From Gadus chalcogrammus (taxonomy: Eukaryota; Chordata; Actinopteri; Gadiformes; Gadidae): a stretch of 64,000 nt of DNA. Below are positions 30,001 to 40,773 of this stretch, piece after piece. Made by a program: the position numbers and the translations under genes. The DNA lies in assembly GCF_026213295.1 (NCBI RefSeq), contig NC_079412.1, forward strand, positions 3,675,813-3,739,812, read 5' to 3'. Positions within the stretch are counted from its first letter, which is position 1, and every line of letters begins with the position of its first letter. Below the pieces are notes generated by a model that saw only the letters and a program-made list of their open reading frames with translations, had not been told where the DNA came from and ran no database searches.

Positions 30001-33000
30001 AATTACAGGCCAGTTTCTTACTTCCACAATTCTCCAAAATTCTAGAAAAACTATTCAATAACAGATTAGACAAATTCATAAACAAACATAAATTACTTTC
30101 TGACAGTCAATACGGATTTAGAGCAAACAGCTCTACATCACTGGCATTAACAGAATCAATTGAGGAGATCACAAACGCTATAGATCACAAACTGCATTCA
30201 GTTGGAATATTCATAGATCTCAAAAAGCTTTTGATACAATTAATCATAACATATTAATCAATAACTTGAACGGTACGGGATCAGGGGGTTAGTATTGCAC
30301 TGGGTGAGAAGTTATTTAAGTAACAGAAAGCAATTTGTGAAGTTGGGGGAACATTCATCTTCATGCTTGGACATTGCTTGTGGTGTCCCACAGGGGTCAG
30401 TATTAGGTCCAAAACTATTTATACTTTACATAAATGACATATGCAAAGTTTCAGAAACATTAAAATTAGTATTATTTGCAGATGACACTAGTATTTTTTG
30501 TTCTGGGGGGGATTTACATGAACTACTGGGGAGGATCAACACTGAAATGTGCAAACTGAAAATGTGGTTTGACAGAAACAAATTATCGTTAAACTTAAGT
30601 AAAACAAAATTCATGTTATTTGGCAATTACAATAAGAATACACAAGTACAGTTACAAATAGATGGGGTGGACGTTGAAAGGGTTTTATGAAATCAAGGTT
30701 TCTTGGGGTAACAATTGATGATAAAATAAACTGGAAGTCTCATATAAAACATGTACAAAGCAAACTGTCAAGAAGCATTTCAGTTCTGAGCAAAGCTAAA
30801 CAAATTCTGGACCACAAATCACTCCACATTCTCTACTGTTCACTGATTTCACCATATCTATAATACTGTGCAGAGGTTTGGGGCAATACTTATAAATGTA
30901 CAATACAATCTCTATCCATACTACAGAAAAGAGCCATACGAATAATTCATAATACTGGGTATAGAGACCACACAAATTCACTATTCTTAAAATCAAAAAC
31001 ATTAAAATTCACTGATCTGGGCCCCGTTTCCCGAAAGCGTCGTTAGCCTAAGTGGATCGTGAAGTGCGTCGAAAGGGCATCGTAGAGTTTTCACCGCGTT
31101 TCCCGAAAGCATCGTGGGGAACGAACGTCTTGAAAACGCTCGTAGCTAACGAGTACTCCAGGGGTGCTCGTAGGTACTCGTAGGACGCTAAGAGCATCGT
31201 CAGCTATAGCCTCAGTGGCGACACCATCGGACATTCCGTCTATTGGATGCGTTTTATTAAAACGCATTGCGCCTTTATGTTCTTAGTTTGGTAATTAATA
31301 AAGATGTTAAAATGGCCAAAATAAAACGGGACAGTCCAGAAAATGTTTGCGCAGGCAGGGCACTCAAAATGTGTGAGAGAAAGTGGGGGGATTTGTGCAG
31401 ACTGACATAGGCTACTCATAAAACGTAGCATAAAATAATGTAAAAAAAAAATTAAATAAAAAAAATTAAAAAAAATAAAAAATAACGAAATAAAAGAAAT
31501 TATAAAAAATAAAACATAAAGAAATAAAAAAATTATAAAAAACAAGCAAAGGAGCAGGCAAAAGGCTGGGATATGGTGGGGATTGGTCACGTTGACGGGA
31601 ATGTTTAGTGACATGAGGGAGGGTGGAGGGGGTTAAAAAAAAGTCTCAATCACTATTCGACGCGCATGAAAACCAGCCGCGTAGTTATGAGGGAGGCCGT
31701 CCTCACACCGATCTTCCTCATCGTCATCGTCCTCAACGTCCTCCGGTTCAAGCAATGCCACCCCAGCCTTAGCTGCAATGTTGTGCAACATAGCCGTCAC
31801 ACATATCACGGCGCATGACTTGGCCGGCGAAAACTGGAGCCCTCCGCCTGACTTGTGAGGCATCTAAGCGCAACTTCCACCTCCCGATCGTGCGCTCAAC
31901 GATGCACCGGGCCAGACGGTGGGCTTCGTTGTATTCCTCATCATGGACGTCTCCCGGGTTATTCACAGGTGTGAAGAGGAATTATTTCAGGGGGGAAAAT
32001 GCCGTGAAACGCACAGTGCATACAGGATTAGGACTGATATATGTCGGTTTAAGCCTAATCAATTGTGTTTTAATGTCTTTAGCATTCATATAATTGCAGT
32101 CTATTTTTTTTGTAGGCTACACTGCTGTTGTCCTTGATGGGGATATATTTTAACCCTTTTTAACACAATTTCCTGCGACATTCCTGCGTCTCCCCCTCCT
32201 ACGGAGCCCATTTCAGCACCGTGTCAGTAGACAGTTACAATCCTACGACGTCGTGAGTGCAGCGAATGCGCGTTCACGTTAAGAGGAGTTTCGGGAAACG
32301 CTCCAAAGAAATTGACGATGGATCGCAAGATCCATCGTGAGAATGATCGTACGAGCGTGGATCCATCGTTATCGGGAAACGGGGCCCTGGTTCATTTCCA
32401 AACAGCACAAATCATGTACAAAGCAAAAAACAATCTACTTCCCAGCAACATTCAAAAATTGTTTTTTTACAGAGTTGGGGGTTATAATCTGAGGGGGGAG
32501 TTCAATTTAAAACATCAGCGGGCACGAACAACATTAAAAAGTTTTTGTCTTTCAGTTTGTGGAGTGAGGTTGTGGAACAGACTGGGTGTGGGACTCAAGC
32601 AATGTCCAAGCATGATCCAGTTTAAAAAGCGGTTCAAACATATAGTTTTCACAAGGTACAGGGAGGAAGAAGGGCTTTAACAACGGGTGTTTTCATGAAT
32701 TATAAATGACTTATGTATTTGTTTATTTAATCTATTTATTTTCTATTTTTTTTTCTATTTTCTATGTTTGTAAATATGTATTATTAGATATGTATATTTG
32801 GGGAGTTTGATTATTACTTGAGTAGTCGAGAAGGGGTAGGTTTAAATAAGCATATGCTTCATCCTACTCCTTTTCGGACATGTTGGGTTCACATTATTAC
32901 TTTTTATACTGACTTTTGTTATTGTTGTTTTCACTATTCTCATTGGATTTGTTTTTTTTTTGTTTTTGTTTTTTCAGTTCACTTTGTTGTGTTACCCGCA

Positions 33001-36000
33001 CATGTTCGAAATAAACTATCTAAACTAAACTAAACTAACCAGTTAAGAAGTGTAATATAACGGTCGAAAGTCTTAATTCCTGTAGGTCTGGAATGGAAGA
33101 CATGTAATGCAGAGCTCTGGTTATCCAAACCCTGTTTTAAACCGTTACTATTCCTATCTGTCCAAGTTGGGGATCAAAAAGAAAATCTGAACAATGTATC
33201 TGTCACTGTTTTTTTCAGCTCAATCATAAGGTATCAATACTTGCCTAACATCAGCACATACATGTGTTCTGAAGCCATTTGGACATTGGCTCACAAATCT
33301 TCCAACCGACCAAGAAACTTCTCCAAAGTTTATTTCCTCCATACACAGAACATTTATTTTAAATGGCGGGCCGGAGAAATCGCAAACCAAAAAGTGTGTT
33401 CATGCATGGCTCTGATTGGCTGAGATGCCGTGGAGCCAGGTGACCACACCCACTCAGCCTCCTATTCCTTGTGTTGTTCCTCCTGTTCTCCCCCTCCCGG
33501 TCCCCAGGGTTCTCCACCGCCTCGTACCTTAAGGTGCACATTAAAGCCCACCACGCTCTGGTGTTGGTCACCCCGCCCGCGGGGCCCGGGGGGGGGGCCC
33601 AGACTCACTACGGCCACGCCTACCTCTCAGGACGCCCGTGCTCCGTCGAAGGCAAGCTGTCGGCCACCCTGTGTGTTCGCCGCTCATCCGCTTTGCTGCT
33701 CACTGCGGGGCGGCGGGGGGGGGGGGGGGGGGGGTGCTTAAGCTGCTTGCTTAAGACCAAACCACCGCTCTGTGTCCTGCATGTATGCAAAGGTCCACGT
33801 CACTACTCAGACCACACGCTAGGAGCCCGGGACCCGCAGTCCCGAGGCTGAGCAACACACCGCACTTCTAGGAAGGAGTTTGCATCAAGGAATGGCTGAG
33901 TGGTAGAGTCGGGCACGGCCGTAGGGTTTGGTTTTTGTATATGACAGCCCAAAACAAGTCAAACATGTCTTCTTGAGTTGGTGGCAATGCACCAACTGGT
34001 TTTCAAAATGCCTTTTTTTTTTTGCACATTCTTTTCCATGTGAATGTATAACATTTTCCACATGTCTAATGGAGCACAGTCAATATTGTGTTCCGTTCCA
34101 GATTTGCTCTCAGGTTATTGATAGATTGGGGTTGGAAACATTTTACTGCCCCCTTGTGTCCGTTACAGTGGAAGTGTGAATGATGGCAGCTCTGCAAAAA
34201 CCAGCTTTGTGTCTGAGTCGTGACGTGGATCTTCACCAATGTGAGGTTCTTGGACCTGTGAAGTCAGCCTCATGCTTGCTCTCCAACCGTTTAATCTGAT
34301 TGGGTATTTGCATGGAGCTAGTAGCCTGTCTTCATGACTAAAATGAGCATTGTACATTTGGACCCAATTCAGTTATGCAGATGTTTCACCAGGGATTGAC
34401 TGGGTTTGGGCTGTCGTTGATATTCAGTAGCTATAGTTAGCACTAAAGGTACGGCCACACCAACCGCGTTGCTCGCGTTGGGGGCGTTGAAAATCTGCAT
34501 TTTTGCATAGGGAACCATTGGTCTAGGCGCGGTACACACGTTGAAGCGTTGAAGCGTTGCGTTGGGGGCGTTGGGCGCGGCAGTTGCACGTAATTACGCA
34601 CGTAAACGCAGTAACGCGCCCAACGCACCAACGCCCGGAGTTCAGAAAATTGAACTTTCAACGCTCCAACGCGTGACGCTTAGCCGCGGTAGCCAATCAG
34701 CGTGGAGCTTGACCCGACGTCACTGGCAGAGAGTAGTGAGCTTGCACAGAAGCATACGGCCGACATCTTTCTTTTTTCTTCTGGGGTGGAAATAGTAACA
34801 TAGTTACGCCATTAAATGCGTTTATGGAAACATTTCTAGCGAGAAATGTGCATTTTACTTCCATAATGTTCGCTCAGTGAATGTGAAGGATGTTTGGTTT
34901 GATAGTTATGACGAAGAGGGAACGCTCCGTTCACTTGCATGGACAATGGACTCATCTAGCTGCGTTGGCGCGTTGACGCGTTGGAGCGTTGAACCACCAC
35001 ACACTGGTCAAGCGTCAGGTTAAGGCGGCTGCATGCTTCAGCGTTGGTGTTACGTTGTTGCGCAAAATTTACTCAAAGCAATTCATGCTCCCTTTTAGGT
35101 TGCGCGTGTTGCGCGTGTTGCCAAGCAATTTACCGCCAGAACAGTAGGTGGAGTAATATGTGGAGGAAAGTTTTTCGTTGAAGACGACCTCGAGAATGAC
35201 GTCTTTGTCTGTGGGAGTCGTTGGTTTGTTTATGTGCCAGATCGTGTTCTCCCCATACACAGTGAATGATGGCAACAGACAGAGGAACAGGGGTGATGAA
35301 GTTGTTGATCATTGGGGTTGTATAAATGTGCATATCTCTCTACATTTTAAAACGACATAATGTGTTGGCAGCAAAGTTAACTTCACTTCAGGTTAATGCT
35401 TTTGTATATGAGCCTGCCGGGTGATACTCCAGACAGGAAGTAGTAACCAGACCAGCAAACCAATCACAGCCTTGCAGGCTGGGCGGCTCGCGTAAAAGCT
35501 TACGTAAAAAATGACGCAAGTCTAGAAAAATCGCCCGACGCACGCAAGACGTGAGAAGTCGCGCAAGGGGGGCGCGCAAGGGCCTCTTGCGCTTGCGCTT
35601 ACGCTTACGTAACCGAGCATAAACCAGCCTTTAGTCGCGGTACTCGCGTTGTCCAACGCGAGTAACGCGGTTGGTGTGGCCGCACCAAGAGATGGCTCGT
35701 TCACCTCATTTACTATAAACCTTTTGTGATTGTTGGGAGTTGCAGAAACTATCTGAAACAACATTTAGCATCAGTTCTGCCATATTACAAACATTTTGGA
35801 GCATTTCTTGTTTAATTTAGTCATTGTTTATTTTAACCTAAAATATCTTTGTTTTATCAGGGGTGTACCGGTACAAAAAGGTCATGGTTAAGTACATACC
35901 TTGGCTAGTCTGGCTAGGCTAGGCTAATATCCCATATTTTGGGTTAAATTGGTCCAGTCTGAGCAGTTTGTTTTGATGCCAGTACCCGAGAGAGGGTTGA

Positions 36001-39000
36001 GCTTCTCTGACAGTGTCAGCTTCTAGCTTCTAGAGCAGAGGTGGGCAATTAATTTTCCCAAAGGGCCACATGAGAAACAGGGACTGTTGTGGAGGGCCGG
36101 ACCAATAGGCTAAATTCAATTCAGCTCAATATTAATTTGATCTCTTTATAAAAAGCAGTAAAATGTAGGGTATTTGATAAGCTGTGACTGGTAAGAGTAA
36201 ATGTTATGATAAGAATATGAAAAAAATAAAGCAGACATGGTACAAAATGCAGTTATGTTGGTATTTAATCAACATCCACAAAAGCAATTGTGAAAAAATG
36301 TGCTTGTTTTTAACATTTTTCAAAGAGCAGCATTAAATGAACTTTATAAAGTGTTATTACTATTTCATTTGCAGCGTAATCACAAATTTAGCCATTTTCC
36401 CACATGTTTTCTTCAAATGAAAAACTGAAGCAGACATAATAAAAAATGACAACATAATGTTGACAACATAAACACTATTTGAACAGTATACTCAAAGCAA
36501 TTGTGTTATTATCTTTTTGTTTTTAGTTTTACTACTCCAGCTGTTTTTCAGGTCTTTTTTTCTTGTTCAGTGAGAGAAATCTAGTCTGTGCTTGGCTTGA
36601 ACAAGTTCACTGAAGTCAGGTTGATTGTTTGAGGTGGATATGCGCAGAGAAGATCTGCATCCTGATTAGTTAAACTTCATCACTGAAAATGTTTCTTAAC
36701 ATATGAACAAACACCTTCTGAGCATGCCTCCTCATGTGTGGAAAGTTCTCCTCTTTGAGAGAAGAATGGAAATCCAGCAGTGACACCGACTTGAAGTGCT
36801 CTGACAGCACTATATCTGACTGCAGGTCAATGAGTTTGAGCTGAATATCGCTAGGTGCACTGTCTACACTGCAAGTCAAGGGGGAAGAAATCATTTGCAT
36901 CTCACCCTCAATTATTTATTTTTTGTCTTGAATCGCCTTGAAAACTCACCATGCAGTGCCAGTAACATGGATTATTACCTGTGGAGATGATCAGTTTGTG
37001 GTGGGGCTTCTTTCAGGGTTTGCATGTGGGTGAGAATTTTACCCTCCAACTGGCTTGAGAGAAACTGCAACTTCCTATGTCACCATGTTCATTTTCGTTC
37101 TCCTCTAAATGTGACACAAACTGCCTGTGATTTAATGCTCTTGCCCTGGTGAAGTTAACTGTTTTAGTTATAACATCAACAACATGCTTCAGTTTTAGCA
37201 CTGACTTACACAACACATTCTGATGTATAATACAATGCAAAAATACCATTTTCAGTTCTGAGGTCACTTCAGTCACTTTATCTTGCATCCGTTTCAAAAG
37301 TCAGACATTTTTTCCTGTCAGTTTTGGACACCCATCGGTTCTAACAGATGCCAGTTTGTCCCATTTAAGTCCCAGCTGGTCAAAACAGGCATTTACCTCA
37401 GTGAACAAATCACTCCCAGTCGTCGTCCCTTTCATTGACTGCATTGCTGCCAGCTCCTTCGTTACCTCAAAGTCTTTCGTTATCCCACATATAAAAATGA
37501 GTAACTGGGCTGTGTCGCGGGCTTCACAGCTCTCGTCCAGTGCCAAAGAGAAAAGTTTGAAATTGTCTGCTTTACTTTGCAGCTGAATCTCCAGGTTTCC
37601 CGCGATGTCCTCAATCCTTCTCGTTACGCTTCTCAAACGCCGCTTTTTCTCTGGGCATAATAGCGCAAAAGAGTCCACCAAACACTCTTTAATAAACTCC
37701 CCTTTGGAAAATGGCTTACTTTTTTTGGCGATTTTGTGGGATATCACAAAGCTGGTCTTGGCTGCTGCACCGCTGGATGTGCAACGCTTGGTAAATCAGC
37801 CTTGTTGCTTTTGCAGTTTGGCTAGCAAAGCTTAAAAAAAAGCAAGAACAAAAATCGCCTTCATAATAAAAGCAGTGCAGTTGTATTCCATTATTATTAT
37901 TATTATTTATTTTTTATACAGTTATTTACATTTGATTATGAACTCCCCACTGACCTGATGCGGGCCGGTTAGAAACGGCCAAAGGGCTGGATGTGGCCCG
38001 GGGGCCTTACAATGCCCAGGTCTGTTCTAGAGTGTCAGAACCAAGGTATGTGGTGCATTTCATATACAACATCACTCATAATAACACTTAATACACAACG
38101 TCGGTACTAAAAAAAGTATCACAAAGTTGCCGGGGTTGTAACATTCCTTCCTAGAACTCTCCATCTGACAAAGTAGGTTCACTTTAAACACATGTTTTAG
38201 AGAATCAAACCCTGAGCCCCTCCCTAAAGTAACGTTATCTATCTTCCTTATCCACAAGCATCTTTCTCTTTTTGGACAATTCTTTTAACAAACATATAAA
38301 ATGCATAGTTTATACAAACATTGTTGGCAATTATTTTACAGATGATTATTGTGTGTCTGTTGAATATCATTTGAACATAAAACGATGTTCAAACTGCATA
38401 AGCTGCTACTCAGATGTGCTGGTCATTTTCCAGTCTTTAGTGTATTACTTGGTCAGTCGTTGGGCCTCACTCAACAACTTGTGCATGTTTCCACTTAACT
38501 TGATCTTACCTGAGTGTGCCATGTCTGATTCAAGAAACTTGAATTCAGTACAGGAAGTTGTCGTAAATGATGCGTAAACATGATGAACGCCACCTGATCA
38601 TCAATGAGTCCCTAGTCACGAAAATCAAAATAAGCATAAAGGATGTCGCCCAAAAGTACTATATTAGGAAGCTTTCCTCCTCATTTCAGCAGAGCGTAGA
38701 AGTGGTAGTTGCATGAGGCCGGTTGGAATCTCGGCCATGGGTGGTGGTTGGGTATTGGCACGTAATGGAAGGACCTATCATTGTCTTTTTTTTATGCGCT
38801 TGAAGTCGCAATGTGCAACATTAGTAGGAGACAGACTTTCATTATTGAATAAACTCAATAGCTGTGCAAGAAAGTCCACACTAACTGGGGGGGGCTTTGG
38901 GAGTGTCAACAGTACGTTATTGTAAACAAAAAGGTATGGGCTTGCCAAGTTGCCACCATTCTTTAATTGTAGAATATATAATTTTAAGTATGTGATTTTG

Positions 39001-40773
39001 ATAACATTGAAATAACTGTCGATCAGCATTTACTACAGGTTATTTTAAGCTGAGAGCTAGCTTAAATTTGACATAATTGCAGGAACAAGCAACAAATGCC
39101 GGTGGGGTAGAATGAACTTGGCCCCAATAAAGATGGATTAGGTACAACACATTTTGGTTATTGAATTGAAACCTGATTTGCTTAATGTCTCTATAGACTA
39201 GAGTGGTCTGGCACCTGTGAGAAACGGGAAACTCTTAAGACTGAATCCAAAAGTAAGGCTGAGAATATAAGCTATAGATCCTTGATGCCCAGAGGCATCA
39301 AGGATCTGTGCTCATCTGTCTGGTCTGTCCATGGAGCTGCATGGGGGAGCCAGCGCATTGCATGTGTTGCCTTGAATATTTGGTGCAGACCAAACAAATT
39401 GATTTTAAACATTTGCTTAGGCAAATTCTCTAGATCAAGACCAATAACTTGAACTATCTGCCCATATATTCAGGTCACAGCATTTCGATGGCAGAAAACA
39501 TGAATGTGATCAAACTAATCATGTTGGCTTGCTCTGCCTTTCTGTGTGCAAACAGACGTGCATTAAAGTAGAACTTGGGGTAATCTCCTCTCTCTGGTTT
39601 CCACTGGCTTGTTTTGTCTGTCCCCCCCACCGCCCCCTCTCCCGGGCGTGAGGTAGACCTGTGTGCCGGTCACCAGCTGCTTGTCTCCTTACCCGAGGCA
39701 GAGGGGGGATGTCACGGACTCTCTGGACCCCCCTGTCCCGCCCAGCCCGGCCCCCCGGCCCCGGGCCTGCAGGGTGCCCCCCCCTGTTACTGGGAGTGTC
39801 GCTCGGCCTTCCCCTTCCATGGGCCTTTCACAGGTCAGTCCAGCAGCCGGAAGGGCGGGGCATGCTGTTAGCTGCTCACCGATTGGACGAGTAGAGCACA
39901 CCACAGTCCACATTGCACAAATGGTTTGGGCCGAGCGATTGGAGATGAAAGTGGGCTTCACAAAATCACAATCATCTTGGCACATGTGTGTTGGTTGTGT
40001 GGAGTTTGGCCGTGTCCCACCTCATGGTTCAAGGCATGATCCTCACTGTCCTGTGTTGCGGTGCCTCCTCAGATGTTTAAGGTGACGGTCTGCGGCTGGA
40101 TTGAAGTGAACCATTGAGAGTTGTATTTGATGTGTGAGTGATGACCGTAACAATTCATAGAGAACCTCAACTAATTCAGGCCTCTTTTCTCCCCTCAACT
40201 TCTTCTCTGATTTTGTTCTCTCTTCTTCCGATCTTTCCTACCTTTGTTTCTCTGTCTGTCTGTCTGTCTTGTTTCTCTGTCTGACCACGGCGGCCTTCCC
40301 CCTCAGACCGACCGGAGAAGTGTCCTCACCTGGACTCAGAGGAGTCGGACCCCTCATTCGCTGAGCTGACCAATGGGGACGAGCTCAAGTCCCCGCAGAA
40401 GCCTGACCCGGACGAGGTGGAGATGACGTCACCGGCCTCCAACGGCTCCCCCTCCTCCTCCGCTGACAGGACCTTCCCCTCGGGGTCAAAGGTCAGGGCC
40501 GACGTGGAGAAGAAGTTTGCCTGCAGCCTCTGTGGTCAGGCCTTCCGCACCAAGTCCTACCTCAACAAGCATCAGCACCGCGTCCACGAGGGCCAGAAGG
40601 GCCCGACGAGGGCCCCCTCGGGCCCCGTCCCGCAGGCCCCGTCCCCCTTCTCCTCCCAGCAGAACATGTCCCTGCTGGAGTCGTTCGGCTTTCAGATCGT
40701 CCAGTCGGCCTTCGCCTCGTCCCTGGCGGACCCCGACGGGGGGCCGAGCGCACTGGACTTTGCAGGGAAGTGA
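27091..40773 (+). CDS. patz1: PATZ1 zinc-finger transcription factor, 3' part (4 or 5 exons)
   Basis: Exons are 27091-27154, 27243-27414, 33508-33651, possibly 39657-39833, and 40307-40773. PATZ1 is a nuclear POZ/BTB, AT-hook and C2H2 zinc-finger regulator. The window holds the end of one finger (RPDHLNGHIKQVH), then fingers containing CNASFATRDRLRSHLACH, CKVCGKFLRAAYMTDHLKKH and CGICNKGFSTASYLKVH, an acidic linker (ESDPSFAELTNGDELKSP), the last finger CSLCGQAFRTKSYLNKH, and the C-terminal module NMSLLESFGFQIVQSAFASS. The third exon ends at a GC donor (GAAG|GCAAGC); phases fit on both sides. The exon encoding the BTB domain, AT-hooks and first fingers is absent, so the gene is headless here because of the upstream assembly break. 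Its long introns are largely transposon. Confidence 0.93.
28199..28793. mobile_element. Fold-back MITE in a patz1 intron
   Basis: Arms of about 140 bp (28199-28343 and 28652-28793) are inverted copies sharing GGTAGAGCCCATGGGACCTA and ACAACATATGTT. The spacer of about 300 bp has no transposase. Ends read (A)TAAAGTGGC and GCCACTCTAT. The superfamily was not determined. Confidence 0.8.
28985..33045 (+). mobile_element. 5'-truncated L2/CR1-like LINE in a patz1 intron
   Basis: The element begins inside the endonuclease domain (LISDHLPVF). It continues through a reverse transcriptase with NYRPVS, the GVPQGSVLGP motif and the catalytic FADDT (about 30380-30490), and reaches the C-terminal tail NRLGVGLKQCPSMIQFKKRF before a stop near 32680. 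The 3' end is a short AAACT-type repeat (AAACTATCTAAACTAAACTAA). Several frameshifts, plus a Harbinger insertion at 31020, show it is dead. The truncated 5' end is typical of target-primed insertion. Confidence 0.85.
31020..32386 (-). mobile_element. PIF-Harbinger element nested in the LINE
   Basis: Terminal inverted repeats GGCCCCGTTTCCCGA and TCGGGAAACGGGGCC are flanked by a 3-bp duplication CTG (31017-31019 and 32387-32389). The minus strand at 31966-31633 encodes the end of a HARBI1-type transposase in two frames, including YNEAHRLARCIVERTIGRWK and KSCAVICVTAMLHNIAAKAG. Most of the transposase is gone, so it is non-autonomous. Removing it rejoins the LINE reading frame. Confidence 0.88.
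33045..33507 (+). other. patz1 intron remainder before exon 33508
   Basis: No further gene is visible between the LINE 3' end and the acceptor TCCCGGTCCCCAG at 33507. The pyrimidine-rich run from about 33465 is a strong splice acceptor. Confidence 0.5.
34448..35686. mobile_element. Large inverted-repeat DNA transposon (non-autonomous)
   Basis: The ends GGTACGGCCACACCAACCGC and its inverse GCGGTTGGTGTGGCCGCACC delimit the element. The interior has many GCGTTG motifs in both orientations and no transposase frame. The target duplication is unclear. It contains the nested insertion at 35023-35630 and lies in a patz1 intron. Confidence 0.75.
35023..35630. mobile_element. Nested TTA-flanked (Harbinger-like) element
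   Basis: It is flanked by TTA on both sides (35020-35022 and 35631-35633). Its ends are AGGCGGCTGCATGC and GCATAAACCAGCCT, which are imperfect inverted repeats. A TTA target duplication suits PIF-Harbinger elements. There is no coding content. It interrupts the larger inverted-repeat element. Confidence 0.55.
36036..38024 (-). mobile_element. hAT transposon with GTF2IRD2/Charlie8-type transposase relic
   Basis: Ends CAGAGGTGGGCAAT and TGCCCAGGTCTG are hAT-like. An exact 8-bp duplication TTCTAGAG flanks the element (36028-36035 and 38025-38032). The minus strand encodes transposase pieces at 37747-37301 (SLALDESCEARDTAQLLIFI) and 37297-37013 (VTSELKMVFLHCIIHQNVLC), separated by a frameshift, with internal loss. 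The perfect duplication suggests a comparatively recent insertion in the patz1 intron. Confidence 0.88.
38033..39656 (+). other. patz1 intron sequence
   Basis: Between the hAT element and the candidate cassette exon I see no gene and no clear repeat. A short inverted pair with GGATC near 39275-39307 (TCCTTGATGCC and GGCATCAAGGA) forms a perfect hairpin. Confidence 0.4.
39657..39833 (+). CDS. Candidate 59-codon cassette exon of patz1
   Basis: A GC-rich, stop-free block follows a strong pyrimidine tract and the acceptor GGTAG at 39656. It ends at a good donor (TTTCACAG|GTCAGT). It is 177 nt with phase 1 at both ends, so it can be included or skipped without disturbing patz1. The reading is Cys/Pro/Gly-rich (for example APPCYWECRSAFPFHGPF) and could contain half of a C2H2-like finger. 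I do not recall this segment in mammalian PATZ1. Confidence 0.45.

Noticed and set aside
33430..33851. Plus-strand frames extending past the patz1 exon at 33651
   Set aside because: They run into a poly(G) tract and lose homology. The GC donor at 33652 fits the known PATZ1 exon boundary and the phase of exon 40307.
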